From NCBI GenBank assembly GCA_900491605.1, contig UESW01004630.1:229421-293420 (forward strand): DNA of 64,000 nucleotides. Direction: 5' to 3'. The stretch comes from Calamus simplicifolius (lineage: Eukaryota > Streptophyta > Magnoliopsida > Arecales > Arecaceae). A program made the translations under genes and the position numbers. Shown in pieces: positions 12,248 to 23,367 of the stretch (within the stretch, counting starts at the first letter, position 1; the number at the start of each line of letters is the position of its first letter). The notes under the pieces are model-generated. The model ran no database searches, was not told where the DNA came from, and saw nothing but the letters and a program-made list of their open reading frames with translations.

Positions 12248-13055
12248 AATCATTATTATTGATTTCTAATTTAAATTCTACAACTTTTGGTATCCATCTA
12301 TCTTAGTGATTGATATTTGGTTATTAAAATTTAAATTAGAAATCAAGACCTATTTGTCTAGTTCTCAGTCATTTTATATTTAACTTTTATATTTAGTGTT
12401 GCAAATATATAATTAAACCAGCCCACAGAACTAATCATAAAATTATCATTAATTACAGGATTAGATATAGTTAAAAATCCCATGGCTGCCTTACCCCACC
12501 ATGCCATGACTTCCTCGCATGGTATAGCGGGTTTACCTCAATCAATGCAACCATAATTGCATGCCGTTATTTTCATTGTATTATTTAATCTCAATAGTCA
12601 TAGAGGATTTAGGATATCATTGTTTTTTTTGAAATCCAAAAACATTAATGTACCATATATTCAGTGAATCCTAGCCAAATCTATTAAAGTGATTACATAA
12701 TCCAAGCCATAAGAATAAAAATGATTACATAATGAAAGCAGTAATAAAATACCTATTCTTTTGTCACATTGGATTCTAGCTACCATATCTAACCAAATTT
12801 CGACGTCTCAAACATCATCAATATTTATATCATCAAAAAGGAAAGGAGACCATTGATAAATGAAGAATTCTCTTACTAAACCAAATTATTTTAAAGAAAA
12901 ACCAGATTAGCTAAGTCTGCATTGCCTAACAAGGGACTTGTGAGTAATTTTCCAAGAGCATGAATGAGGGACAGATGTCCATAGATGTAGATTTTTAATA
13001 GGATGATATTGGTCAAAATCCCAGTCCTATTATTCTCTTCACACTCCTTTCCCTT

Positions 13056-13063
13056 TATATATA
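13056..13063 (+). promoter_or_regulatory. TATA box of duplicated HD-Zip promoter
   Basis: TATATATA on the plus strand, 70 bp upstream of the exon 1 copy at 13133. It is the mirror of the box at 11479-11486. The surrounding sequence (CCCTTTATATATAGCCC) is unchanged between arms, so this promoter core may still work. Confidence 0.5.
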
Positions 13064-13132
13064 GCCCTTTGTCCTCTTGTTTTCCTCACTGTCACTTCTT
13101 ATTTTGTTTTGAGGTGTTGTGTTAGAGATCAA

Positions 13133-13208
13133 ATGGAGCATTCGGGAAAGAATCCTTCCACCCTAAATCACACCATTGCAATTCGTGATTCAAGCTCTTC
13201 TAGGTCTG
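13133..13208 (+). pseudogene. Orphan copy of HD-Zip exon 1
   Basis: A 76-bp open exon copy with ATG and an intact GT splice donor after 13208. It encodes the same 25-residue N-terminus as the HD-Zip gene with two changes visible: Asn3 to His and Leu18 to Arg. Downstream, homology to intron 1 continues only to 13670 and no homeodomain exon follows before the next retroelement, so it is an orphan first exon. If transcribed, it would read rightwards into an unrelated LTR region. Confidence 0.8.
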
Positions 13209-13670
13209 GTGAGTTTGGACTATTTCTCTCCTCTTTTAATCTTGTGCTTTTACTTCCATACTTCTTATATTAGATCTTTTAACACCTTTTTTTAAGGGGT
13301 TCTATTTTTTATCATTAGTGTTGTCACATGGCTTACCTCTTTAAATTATGCTTTTGATACTTGTTCTCTATTACATGATAGGCTTTTTAAAGTATATTAA
13401 GTTGTTCAATTCAAATATTATTATCCTTTGTTTGGTTGGAAGGAAATGAGAGGGAAATTTTCTTCCCTCATTTTTTCATGTTTACTTGGAAAAGGAAGGA
13501 AAAATTATGCATAAGGCCCACACATAATTTCTGCCCCTCCATCAAAAAATAAACACATAGGAAGTGGTATCTATTTTTATCAATCCTCTTTTTTTGCCTT
13601 CAAGAATATAGGAAAATACCAAGCAAGTACTTCCAATCTACTCCCTCAAATCTCCTCAAAGAATTTTTTT

Positions 13671-14640
13671 GATTATCCATGGGTTCATTTGGGCTAGTTG
13701 TTCAGTGATGATCCTTAAGTGATCCTCAATATTTTGATTAGCCATGGGTTCAGCCTATAATGGAGGTAGTGATGGGCAAAAAGATGCTCCTGATCTAGTG
13801 CACATGCAAACACAATCAAATACACAAGACTCAGACTGACTCGGACTATGGTATGCTAGACCTAGTCATCCAGAGTAAAAGATTTGGCTTAATGCAAGCC
13901 AGTCTAATAGTAACTCTTCAATTGGCTAGTTGGGATAGGTGGGAGGGGGAAAGGCTCGTTCCGAAAATTGCAGGTGCCTAATTAGAATAACCCCAACACT
14001 CCGCTTAAGTCGTTTGACATTTGACCTCCCTTCTAGACATCAATTTCAGAGCATATGCTAGATTAATTTATATTAGTCTCCTTCAGTACACTAGACCGAC
14101 TGTTGGTGTCCCTAGCCCTCTAGGACAAATGTCAATTAAGTTGCTACTCAGTATTAGATTAGAGGCTTAGGATCGAAATACACGGATGGTTGTTTTGGGC
14201 CAAGGAAGGGGTCTCAATCCCTTCCTTATCTGACATCAATGAGAACCCTTAAGAGTAATTTAATGCAGATGAATGACATGCAAAATACAAACCCTATCCA
14301 AAAATCTATAAATAGCAATAAATCTCAAAAAAAATTTATAAATCTTAAAAAATAAAAAAATACTTTAAATTATAAAAAATTCAAAGAAATAAATTTTGTA
14401 ATTTTTTGATGTGTATGCAGGCAGAAATAATTTGATTAACAAAATCTTAGGAATTTTCATGTTTTTAGGCATGCAATTAATTCACAGATCGAATTAAATT
14501 CTTAAAAAATAATAAAAATATTTTAAATTATAATGAATCAAAAAAATTTATAATTTTTTGATATGTATGTAGGCAAAAATAATTTAATTAACAAATGATA
14601 TACTGATAATAATATGAATTAAAAATCAAGCCCCAACCAT
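13671..14640. other. Non-coding stretch left of LTR G
   Basis: No gene is recognised. The part next to 14641 is probably the internal (leader) region of the minus-strand LTR element G. A block of about 110 bp is tandemly repeated with a period of 151 bp: the segment starting ATTTTTTGATGTGTATG at 14401 recurs, slightly changed, at 14552. Confidence 0.45.
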
Positions 14641-14652
14641 GCTCTGATACCA
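14641..14652 (-). other. Primer-binding site (initiator tRNA-Met type), LTR element G
   Basis: Reads TGGTATCAGAGC on the minus strand, a perfect match to the usual copia primer-binding site. It lies three bases beyond the end of the proposed LTR. Confidence 0.75.
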
Positions 14653-14655
14653 AAC

Positions 14656-16008
14656 TGATGCAGGATTGATTCGCATGCAAATAAATTTTATATAATTAAT
14701 TATTACAGTTGATTAATCTTTCTAAGTAATAGCCTAAGAGGGATTTAGGAAAACTCACAGGAACTCTGCACGCAAACAGTTCCCCAAAAAGTAAAGAAGA
14801 AAGATCGCCAAGGCTAAGAAGCCCGGTAGGGCTTGCTCTCCCACAATAAAGCTACTAGCAGATTAGAGAGAGTGTACCTGGCAGGATGAGAGATCGAGAT
14901 GCTGAAGGGGTCGCTCTGCCTGGCGGATGCACCCTGGATGACCAAGCCCCGAGCCCGTGGATCTGCGGCTAAGTATCCGTTGACCTGGATGGCAATCACC
15001 TTGAATTCTGGATTCATGGTTACTGAGGGACTTGCAAGAACACCATCCAAGGGTTAAAGAACAAGAGAGAAAAGTTAGATTAGAGGCAAAGAGGCAAGGA
15101 AGAAGTAGAGGAGGAGCAGCCAAGAGGCTCTTGGGCGTCCACTAGAGGAAAACAAGGGCGGCGGCCAGGGTTTCTTCCAAAGATTAGGATGTTGGCACAC
15201 GTAGGAGAAGGGAATCAAGAGCATTAGAGAACCAAATAATAAAACTCACAATAACTTAAAATGGATTGATTGATTAATAATTCAAAGATGCATAATTCAT
15301 ACAAGAGGGTCTCTTTTATAGAGCAAAAGACTTAGGACCCAAGTAAATATAGATATGGAAACAAAAGGGGCGCTCACTTTCTTCCTAAAGTGTGGATTAG
15401 ATTATATGAAAAAAAATTTCATGCCATACAAATCCCTGTCAAAAAAGGCAAGTTATGGGCAATAAAGGGCATCCCTTTGCTGCTTCTTTGGGCTGGAATT
15501 CTTCCAAAAAGGGTTGCATAATTTGGGAGATTGAGGCTTATCTTGTTGACCTACTTGCTCTGCTAGGTGGCTTATGGAATGCTTGTGCTGAAGGATGGCA
15601 GATTTATGGCTGGCATGTGACTTCTTATGTAGGTGTAGCACCAACTTAAATTTAGCAGCTCTGTTTGACTATGATGGCTTTATCTTCTGCTTCAATACTG
15701 GCATCTCCTCTTGTAAGCTGAATGAACTTAATACAATACCAACTGGACTGGACACATATAAGATCAACTGGACTGGACATGACTCAAATTGACCCAAGCT
15801 CATAATGAGCTGACTCAATATGACCCAAACCCTAATAACGAGTACCAACTCAAAAGATAGGACTCAAATGCTCAAACAAAAAATAAAATTGGACCCAAAT
15901 TAAAATAAAATAAAATAAACCTAGTTTCTAACTGAATCAAACCCTACAAACCTAATCAGATATCCACAAGGATTAAGAATCCTCTGCTTGATCCTAGTGC
16001 CTGCACCA
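14656..16008 (-). repeat. LTR of minus-strand retroelement G
   Basis: Proposed 1353 bp LTR. On the minus strand it starts TGGTGCAGG (from 16008) and ends CCTGCATCA (14656), giving near-perfect 9-bp inverted ends. A TATAAAAG box (complement of 15313-15320) sits about midway, and a primer-binding site follows its 3' end. The internal coding region is not present to the left, so this is a truncated element. Short overlapping frames at 14814-15123 are not recognisable proteins. Confidence 0.65.
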
Positions 16009-16010
16009 AC

Positions 16011-16963
16011 TGTTGGGTGCTCAAATTCAACATATAAGGGCTTCCAGGAACCCAATGTTCAATTGATACAAGAGAAAATACAAATCCCGGCCTATGCAAA
16101 CACTATGATACAATGGTTGCATGAGTTTAGCTAAACATGATAGTAGGACAGCTTTGATCTGAAAGCCTCTATTTTGTTCAAGGCTTCCAATTTTACCAAA
16201 TGATGCAAATCATGCATTGGATATGATCAAAATGTCAAAGAATGTTTAAATCCTTTGATATATTTGGCTCCTATGGCTGTGATGCTTCTTCTGAGACCAT
16301 TCGGGAAACAACTTTGGCATTCGAAGGTCCATTCCATGCACCGAGCTTGGGATGGCAATTTTTCTTGTTGGCCATTTACCTGACTGTTACCTTTTCCAAT
16401 GAGTCGAAGAATCCCTGATCTAAACAGTTTAATGGGTATAAAAATTATCCATTTAACGGCTAAACGAATAAATGACCAAGGACGGTATCCTTCGACCCAT
16501 CCCCATACCCATCTCCATCCCCATCCCTATTAGCTTTAATATAATATATTTAAATTTTAAAATAAATAAAATATATATACTAAAAAATCTTAGTAAAAGG
16601 CATTTAAATCTTGCCTCTTCTTTTCTTTTATATAGCCGCCCTGAACATCAAAGCCAGAACTCTAGCAAATCGATCTCTCCCCATTAGTTTTTTTAAGCTT
16701 TTAGTAAATTATAAGTTTAATAAAATAATTTTATTTTATTTATAAACGGCCAAATGGATACCCATTGGGTACCTATTTATCCAATCGGGTATCTCCATCC
16801 CTGCCCCATTAACTATAACGACTTAACAGGGCAGGAGGAAAGGTTTTTCCTAACAGGGATGGAGACCGATAGAGGCTGCCCGAGTCATCTTCAGACCATT
16901 GCCATCCCTACCGAGAGCCCCCACTTAGCATACGTGTCGAGCCACTGAAAAAGTCTTTGTACA
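16011..16963 (+). repeat. Outer inverted-repeat arm, right (LTR-like)
   Basis: The inverse partner of 2964-3903, here reading TGTTGGGTGCTC ... TTTGTACA on the plus strand. It abuts LTR G (ending 16008) almost exactly. The bases immediately outside the ends do not form a target-site duplication. Both arms share a GC-richer block with repeated 'GGATACCC/GGGTATCC' words. Confidence 0.8.
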
Positions 16964-17689
16964 CTGACTCTAGTGTAGCAAATCCTACGTGGGCTGCACC
17001 ACCCCTCCTTATTGGTCCATGTGGATCTTACATGGCTTTACACGTTAGGATGGGATAGCAAAATACTATCTTAAATTTTGAGTATGACGTGCATTAATAC
17101 CCTTTCAGTCTTTTTTTGAAATTTATGTGCAAACCAAAATGTCCTTTCCCTTTAGCCTACTTTTACCCATCATCTTGCTTAGATTTTAATGATGAAGAAC
17201 TCTTTCTAATTCTAAAATATTCTTCTTAGCTCTGGCTTTCGGATATAAGGAATTAGTCCAAGGTTGGAGCAAGATTATCCCTCGTTCTGAAATGTGCTGT
17301 GAGAGTTCAGTCTAAGAAATCAGTTTTCGAATGGTGATATAAGCTTCTTTCTAGCTCTAAAAAAGTGCTTTGAAAAGTATTCTAAGTTTTGGGTATAAGA
17401 AAACAATTTTGGTCTAAGGTTTGAATAAGCTACTGAAGACTTCTTCAATAACTTCAAAGAAAATGTCATCCCCAACAGGAAGTAAAAAACTATTCATAGA
17501 ATATGTTTATGTATATTTTTATAGTTCCTTTATTACACCAACTGTTTTGGTAGTTAAAAAAGTTAATGCATTAGAAAATTATATAATACTCATTTAGCAT
17601 TCGGGGCATGTTATGATATTCTAGGAGTCATAACTTAGCCCACAAGTGATGGATATTTCTGCTAGGAGGGGTCAATACCTTTAGTTTCA
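16964..17689. other. Unannotated spacer
   Basis: About 0.7 kb with no recognised gene or element. It has loosely repeated phrases built on 'ctagctctaaaa' and 'tcttctttct', but nothing firm. Confidence 0.4.
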
Positions 17690-18480
17690 TGTTTTCTGCA
17701 TGGATGTCATAATCTTTTAACTAAGGTGTCATACTTTTTGAACTAGGGTGTCATAGTCCTATTTTGGTCTGTATCAATAATTTTCTAGCATCTGTGGCAT
17801 GTTATGACACTCTGAAAGTCGTAAACCAAGCCATGTATAACATGTATTCCAGGTTTTAGGGGTTGAAACATAAACCTTAACATTTTTCTGAATGGGTGTC
17901 GTAATTTTACAACTGGGGTGCCATAATTTTTCTTGGCCTATATCAAAAATCTTCCTTGAGTGTTTGGATCCTTTGGCTTAACATTTTCTGAATAGGCGTC
18001 ATAAGTTTCTAACTAGGGTATCGTAATTTTATAACTTGGGTATCGTAATTTTTTTTGGCTTATATCAAAAATCTTTATGGGATGTCTGGATCCTTTTCCT
18101 TAACATTTTTTGAATGAGTGTCGTAGGTTTCTAACTAGGGAGTCATAATTCTACAACTAGGGTGTCGTAATTTTTTTAGCTTATATCAAAAATTTTCTAG
18201 AGTGTCTGGATCTTTTGCCTTAACATTTTTTGAATGGGTTTTATAGGTTTTTAACTAGGGCATCGTAATTTTAAAACTGGGTGTCGTAATTTTTTTTCGG
18301 CCTATATTAGTGATCTTCTAGCATTCATGGCATGTTGACATAGGGGTCATAATCCAAGCCACGTATGGCAGGTATTCCAGGTATTAGGGGATGGAACCTT
18401 TGTCTTAACGTTTTCTAAATTGGTGTCATAGGTTTTTAACTAGGATATCATAATTTTATAACTGGGGTTTCTTAATCCTA
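17690..18480 (+). repeat. Degenerate tandem repeat, unit about 100-190 bp
   Basis: At least five diverged copies of a unit containing 'AACATTTTTTGAATGGGTGTCGTA', 'TTTCTAACTAGGGTGTCGTAATTTT', 'GCTTATATCAAAAATCTTC' and 'GTCTGGATCCTTTTGCC'-type words. Unit starts are near 17880, 17978, 18102, 18222 and 18406. Spacing is irregular because of internal duplications. No coding capacity is seen. Confidence 0.75.
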
Positions 18481-18940
18481 TTTGCTTGCTTGTCCCATAA
18501 CTTGAGAAAGTACTAATACAATTTCATTCTGGGTGAAATTATCAGTGATTGCCTTCATGTGACACTTTCCCTAACCATCTTGTTTAGCATGAGAATGAAT
18601 TAAGCCTGGTGCAAGAATCCATTAAATATTTTTTAAGACATTAAGATTCTAGATTCATTAGACTGAATTGTGTGGCCTACACTCATTTTGTTTAAAAAAT
18701 ATGTTAAATCAAGATATTTTATTTCTTTTTCATGCTCAATAATTTGCTTCATGCATGGTGATCTTGAACTTAGTGTGTCAGCACCCTGTATCTAGTTCAC
18801 CGATAAAGTGCATACCTATGGTAATCGGGTAGAGTTTTGCTAACCTTTATGTAGTACTCCATAAAGACCTTGTAAACTTCACCAAATTATCGCAAGCATC
18901 ATAAATAATTTACGTCCTAAAAAAAATTATACTTGCTCAA

Positions 18941-18968
<28 letters not shown>
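18941..18968. repeat. (TA)n microsatellite
   Basis: An uninterrupted AT dinucleotide run of about 27 bases. Confidence 0.95.
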
Positions 18969-18972
<4 letters not shown>

Positions 18973-20374
18973 TTCCTCGAATATCATTTCAACATTTTAT
19001 AATTTTTCTTGCATCATCCTCAAGCAGTTTATATATAAGATCACATACACAATTGGTAAAAATCTACAGATACACACATTATATTCATAGTTTCCTCCAA
19101 AATGCAAGTCTTTCTTTCATTTCAAATGGGTCTATGTGTAAGGAATTTCGTATATTTATATGAATCAAATTCATATATCAAGCAGTGGAAGATAAAATAA
19201 ATACGAATTTAATTCTTAAAGCCCAAGATCCTCAGAAAACAAATTCAGTTAACAAGAAATTACACATGATTAAATAATAGATCATACATATTTCTTATTG
19301 GGGATGAAGACTGATGAAGCCGGTAAACGATTTACCACTAGCCGTCCATGCGTCCGGCCTCTAATAGTGATCCACGCAGAGATCTTTGGATGATGTCCCA
19401 GGATTAAATGATGACCTTCTAGCGAGGGGTGCTAGCGGCTCTTTTCTTCTTCAATTGATTTCCTAAATCAAGAGAAAAAATAATTTCTTGATCAAGATTT
19501 GAAAAAATTTCTTGATCAAGATCAAATTTTGATCAATCAAGAGAGAAAAAGATTTCTTGATAAAGATCAAATCTTGATCTGTCAAAGAAAATAATTTTTT
19601 GATCAAGATTAAATCTTGATCAATAAAGAAAGGAAAGATTTCTTGATCATGATCAAATATTGATCAACCAAGAAGAGAGAGAAAGCCTTCCTTCAACCAT
19701 CCAAGAAAGAGGGACGTGAGAGAGAGACTTCCATCCATTCAAGAGAAAGAGAGAAGGACATTCTAGAGAGAGAAAGGATGTTTTAGAGAGAGAAAGTGGT
19801 TGTTAGGCATCCAAGAAAGAGAAAAAGGAGGAGTTAGGCATATCTTTCTAATGGGGCATCTCTCTCCTTTTATTCATGAGGAGAAGGTCACTCCTTTTAT
19901 TCATGATGATGCCAACATTATGAATGTTCCTTCCTTCATGACATGGAGATGGTCATGTCCATCATATGAGCATGGATCCATTCTCCACGTGGCATGATCT
20001 CAACCCTCGATTCAATAGGATTTTATGAATCAAATCATGCCATCATATGGACCCAATTAAATACCACACTATTAATCTAATCAAATCCTAATTAATCTAA
20101 GCCATCCATCATATGGATTAAGCCTAATTGGGTATCCAATTAATGGATTTCATATGTACATCACATGTACAAAAGGTCTCTCCCTTGAATATAAAATTAT
20201 TTCCTTTATGATGAATCCTATTCATCAATTTCATATTCTCTCATTAAGATTGAGTCAAACCCAATCCTAATTAATTGGTCATCTAATCTGAATTAAGTCC
20301 AACTTAATTTTTATTTTAACTTCATCCAAAATCTCCTTAATGCATGTGACCCATTAGGTTCCTTGACACATTGG
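18969..20374. other. Unannotated stretch with TTGATCAAG repeats
   Basis: No gene recognised. At 19460-19675 a 50-60 bp unit built on the words TTGATCAAGATCAAA and TCTTGATCAA occurs about four times. Purine-rich AGAGAGAAAG repeats follow to about 19830. A perfect short palindrome, TGTACATCACATGTACA, is at 20155-20171. The block around 19315-19440 (gcgtccggcctct...) looks like LTR-type sequence, but I cannot assign it. Confidence 0.4.
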
Positions 20375-22362
20375 TAATAATCATGTCCCTTAATTGACCC
20401 TACAAATATGGTGAGGTAGAACATTTTAAGAGGGATTGTCCTAAGAAGAAAAATTAGAAGGGAGAAAAGGAAGGATCTGAATCTGTGAGTACAGTTGCAG
20501 GCCAAAAGATGAATGATGATCTCTTGGTGATATCAGATGGTCATAGGCACAGCACAGAGATGTGGACCTTGATTCAGCTTGTTCTTATCATTACACTCCC
20601 AACCGATCGTGATCAGTACTTACATAAAAGTTGATGAGGATGTGTGACTCTTGAAGATGATCACCCTTGCAAGTTGGCAAGGATTGGCATAGTGAGGGTG
20701 AGGATGTTTGAAAGCATGGTGCGCACTCTTACCAGCGTGAAGCATGTCCTAAAACTCAAGAAGAATCTGATGTCACTGGGGTACCTAGAGTAGACTAGAT
20801 ACAACTTTAGCTGTCATGCTAGGAGTGAAGTTCTGAACAACTTCAACGGAGCTATGATGGTGATAAGAGGGAGAAGGCTGAAGAATAACCTATACAAGTT
20901 GGAGGGCTCTGTGGTGACCAAAAAATCGAAGGTAGCAGCTATGGAACAGGATCCTCGAAATGTACAGGATGTGGCATTACCGCCTAGGCCACATGGAAGA
21001 CAGGGGATAAAAGAACAGAGCATGAGAGGACTGCTTTCGGACCTGAGTGGTGAAGATATGGAGATCTATGAGCCATGTTAGATGAAAAAGCAGAGGAGAG
21101 TGCAGTTCTTAGTCAGTACAGCTAGGAGTGCAGAACCCCTGGAGCTAGTACACAGTTGCGAAGAATACACTACTAGGGAGTTCTAGAGATTTTGTAAGGA
21201 CTGGGGCATCAAAAGGCACTTCTCAGTAATGAAAATTTTTCAACAGAAAAGGATGGTTTAGAGGATGAACGGAACACTGTTGAAAAAAGCAAAATACTTG
21301 AGACTGCAGGCAGGGCTTCCAAAAATGTTCTGAGTTGACGCAGTAGGTGCAGCTAGCTACTTGGTTAATCGGTCATCGCACACCAGGTTGGATGGAGGCA
21401 TTTCAGAGGAGATATAGTCTAGAGGAAAGACAAGCCTGAACCATCTAAGGGTGTTTGGATGCATGGCATATGTGCATGTTGGTGCTGAAAAGCAGAGTAA
21501 GTTGGACGCCAGGTCTAAAAAGATGGTGTTCCTAGACTATCCATGTAGAATCAAGGGGTATTGGCTGTAGGACCCCTTGAAGAAGAAGATTGTCATTAGC
21601 AGGGATGTGACCTTCGATAAGAGCTCGATCCTCCAAAGTAGAGATGGTACAGATGCACAACAAAGACTGTAGGAGATGGAACACAGCAACACTAGTCAGA
21701 TGACCTCCTACATAGTCATGCCATTTGCTATTAGATCATAAAGATTTAAGATTCAAGTGGAGAGGACTGACAGAGGGGCCAGAAGCCAAAAAGCTTAGCA
21801 GGATGCAGCGGGATGCAGCTAGACAGGAGACTAATAATAGAATCGCACTACATAGGTCCAGAAAAAATGTGCAACCACCAGTTCGATGCGGCTTCGAGGA
21901 TTCAATGTCATATGCCCTTGTGATAGTGAATGAAGATTCTTACACCTATTAGGAGGCTATAAAGAGCCATGATAGAAATAGATGGATCCAGACTATGGCA
22001 GAGGTGATGCAGTCTATGGCAGAGGAGATGTAGTCTCTTCATAGGAATGGCTAATGATAGTTGGTCTAGTTGCCACAAGGAAAAAAACCCATTGGTTCAA
22101 ATGAGTTTATCAGTGCAAGAAAAAGCCTTCAAAGCAAGAGGGTATTAGGTACAAGGTAGGACTAGTGGACAAAGGATACTCTCGAAAGAAAGACTTCAAC
22201 TACAGAGAGCTAATAGAAGAAGATGGAGTGGAACTGATGAAGGTACATATTAAGGAGAACCTAGCAGATGCACTGACCAAGGTTCTTACATAGGACAGCT
22301 TTCATACGGATGCAGCTGATGGATACGGCGAACGTGCTAAGGCCTTGAAAGCATCAAGGTGA
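20375..22362 (+). pseudogene. Copia element F, decayed gag-pol
   Basis: A degenerate copia polyprotein, read in several frames. In order: a gag zinc-knuckle remnant (HFKRDCPKKKN near 20440; the first Cys pair is lost), a protease with the DSACSYH active-site region near 20570, the pre-integrase domain (20814-21081, including LKKNLMSLGYL and NLYKLEG), an integrase remnant with FCKDWGIKRHFS (about 21190) and the HLRVFGCMAYVHV region (about 21440), and a polyprotein tail ending NLADALTKV near 22290. Most of the reverse transcriptase is missing between about 22080 and 22200. Numerous stop codons and frameshifts exclude function. No 5' LTR is seen. Confidence 0.85.
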
Positions 22363-23040
22363 AATTATTGGGTCTGGTGTGGTGCTATCAAGGCCTAGGG
22401 ATGCTAACTTGTATTGGGCTGAATTGGGTCCAAGGGTTGAGATTAAATCAAGTCACGGATGTACATGAGCTTGGGGATTAGTTTAATCTCATTGGGTTTG
22501 TCCATGGGAGTAGCACGAAGGTTAAGATTGTTAGGCCTGGTGTGGTGCTATCAAGGTCCAAGGGAGCTAACTTGTATTGGGCTGGATTAGGTCCAAAGGT
22601 TTAGATTAAATCAAGTCACGGGTGTACACGGGCTTGGGGATTAGTTTAATCTCATTGGGTTAGTCCATGGGAGTTTTTGTTGAGTCTGGGCCTAGCCCAC
22701 TTGGTGGATGTATTTAAACTCTAGTTTTTAGAATTTGGATGGAAGAAACATATTCTTTTCTCGTTGTTCTCTCTCCTCCCTTTAGGAGATGGAGAAGCAT
22801 CCCAGCTTCCTCACGTACGTGGTGGTGATGTGCTGCGTGAAGACATCTTGTGTGAAGACTCACTCTTCACGAAAAGAGAAGGACGTAGGAGCTCTGGAGT
22901 TTTGAACCCAGGACCAAGGGGTTCAAAAGCAGATATTACCACTGCACCAATCTGATTATGGATAGCAAAGAATAAAAGCCCAAGATACTTCTCAAGTGAA
23001 GTTGATCCCATTGTTATTCATCAATGACTGAACCCCAACA
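22363..23040 (+). repeat. 3' LTR of copia element F with internal duplication
   Basis: The LTR begins after the polypurine-like AAGGTGAAAT with TATTGGGTCTGG (the expected initial TG mutated) and ends CTGAACCCCAACA at 23040. The first 160 bp or so, together with the polypurine tract, is present twice: the segment at 22374 recurs at 22537, period 163 bp. The second copy starts with the intact TGTTAGG. A tRNA-like block lies at 22897-22949. Confidence 0.75.
22890..22955 (-). repeat. tRNA-like / SINE-head sequence with pol III A and B boxes
   Basis: On the minus strand, TGGTGCAGTGGT (22949-22938) matches the A box. About 30 bases on, GGTTCAAAACTC (22908-22897) matches the B box of a tRNA gene. 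Flanking bases can form a T-stem-like hairpin. No complete cloverleaf or acceptor stem is evident, so this resembles the head of a tRNA-derived SINE, or a tRNA pseudogene, lodged in the copia F LTR. Confidence 0.45.
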
Positions 23041-23148
23041 GGTGGTAGTGGCAATATTATTACTAATATGATGATGATGAAAATTTGATGAAGAATCCAC
23101 TATATATATTTTTAGAGATGAAATGAGAAAAAAATAATAATTAAAAAT

Positions 23149-23194
<46 letters not shown>

Positions 23195-23197
23195 CGC
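23149..23197. repeat. Compound microsatellite (TA)n(TG)n(CG)n
   Basis: Alternating purine-pyrimidine tract: (TA)6 at 23149-23160, then (TG)13, then (CG)5-6 to 23197. This composition favours left-handed Z-DNA. Confidence 0.95.
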
Positions 23198-23367
23198 ATG
23201 TATGTTTATGTGTAAGAGAAAGTTAGAAAACCAAAGCAATCCAATGACTAAGCCAATTCAATGTAGATACAACTTAAGGCCCTTCTCAAATCGTTTCCAT
23301 TCCAACTCAAAAGGCACCTAGGCTCTCGTTAATACTAAATTCCAATTTTGAAGGGACATCTATCTGA

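Larger units (their letters stand above)
12301..13670 (-). repeat. Inner inverted-repeat arm, right: mirrored HD-Zip promoter and exon 1
   Basis: Mirror image of 10871-12247. Homology stops in a run of T at 13664-13670, followed by unrelated sequence, so exons 2-4 of the HD-Zip gene are not found beyond it. It contains a TATA box at 13056-13063 and an exon 1 copy at 13133-13208, both facing right. The two promoters are therefore divergent about an axis near 12274. Confidence 0.9.

Noticed and set aside
14814..15123. Two overlapping minus-strand frames as a small gene
   Set aside because: They overlap in different frames, fall inside the LTR of element G downstream of its TATA box, and match no family I know.
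2964..16963. Mutator-type or other DNA transposon with 0.95 kb terminal inverted repeats carrying the HD-Zip gene
   Set aside because: Attractive, but no transposase and no 8-11 bp or other target duplication at the ends; the ends read TG...CA, which fits LTRs better. Kept as an alternative, not as a call.
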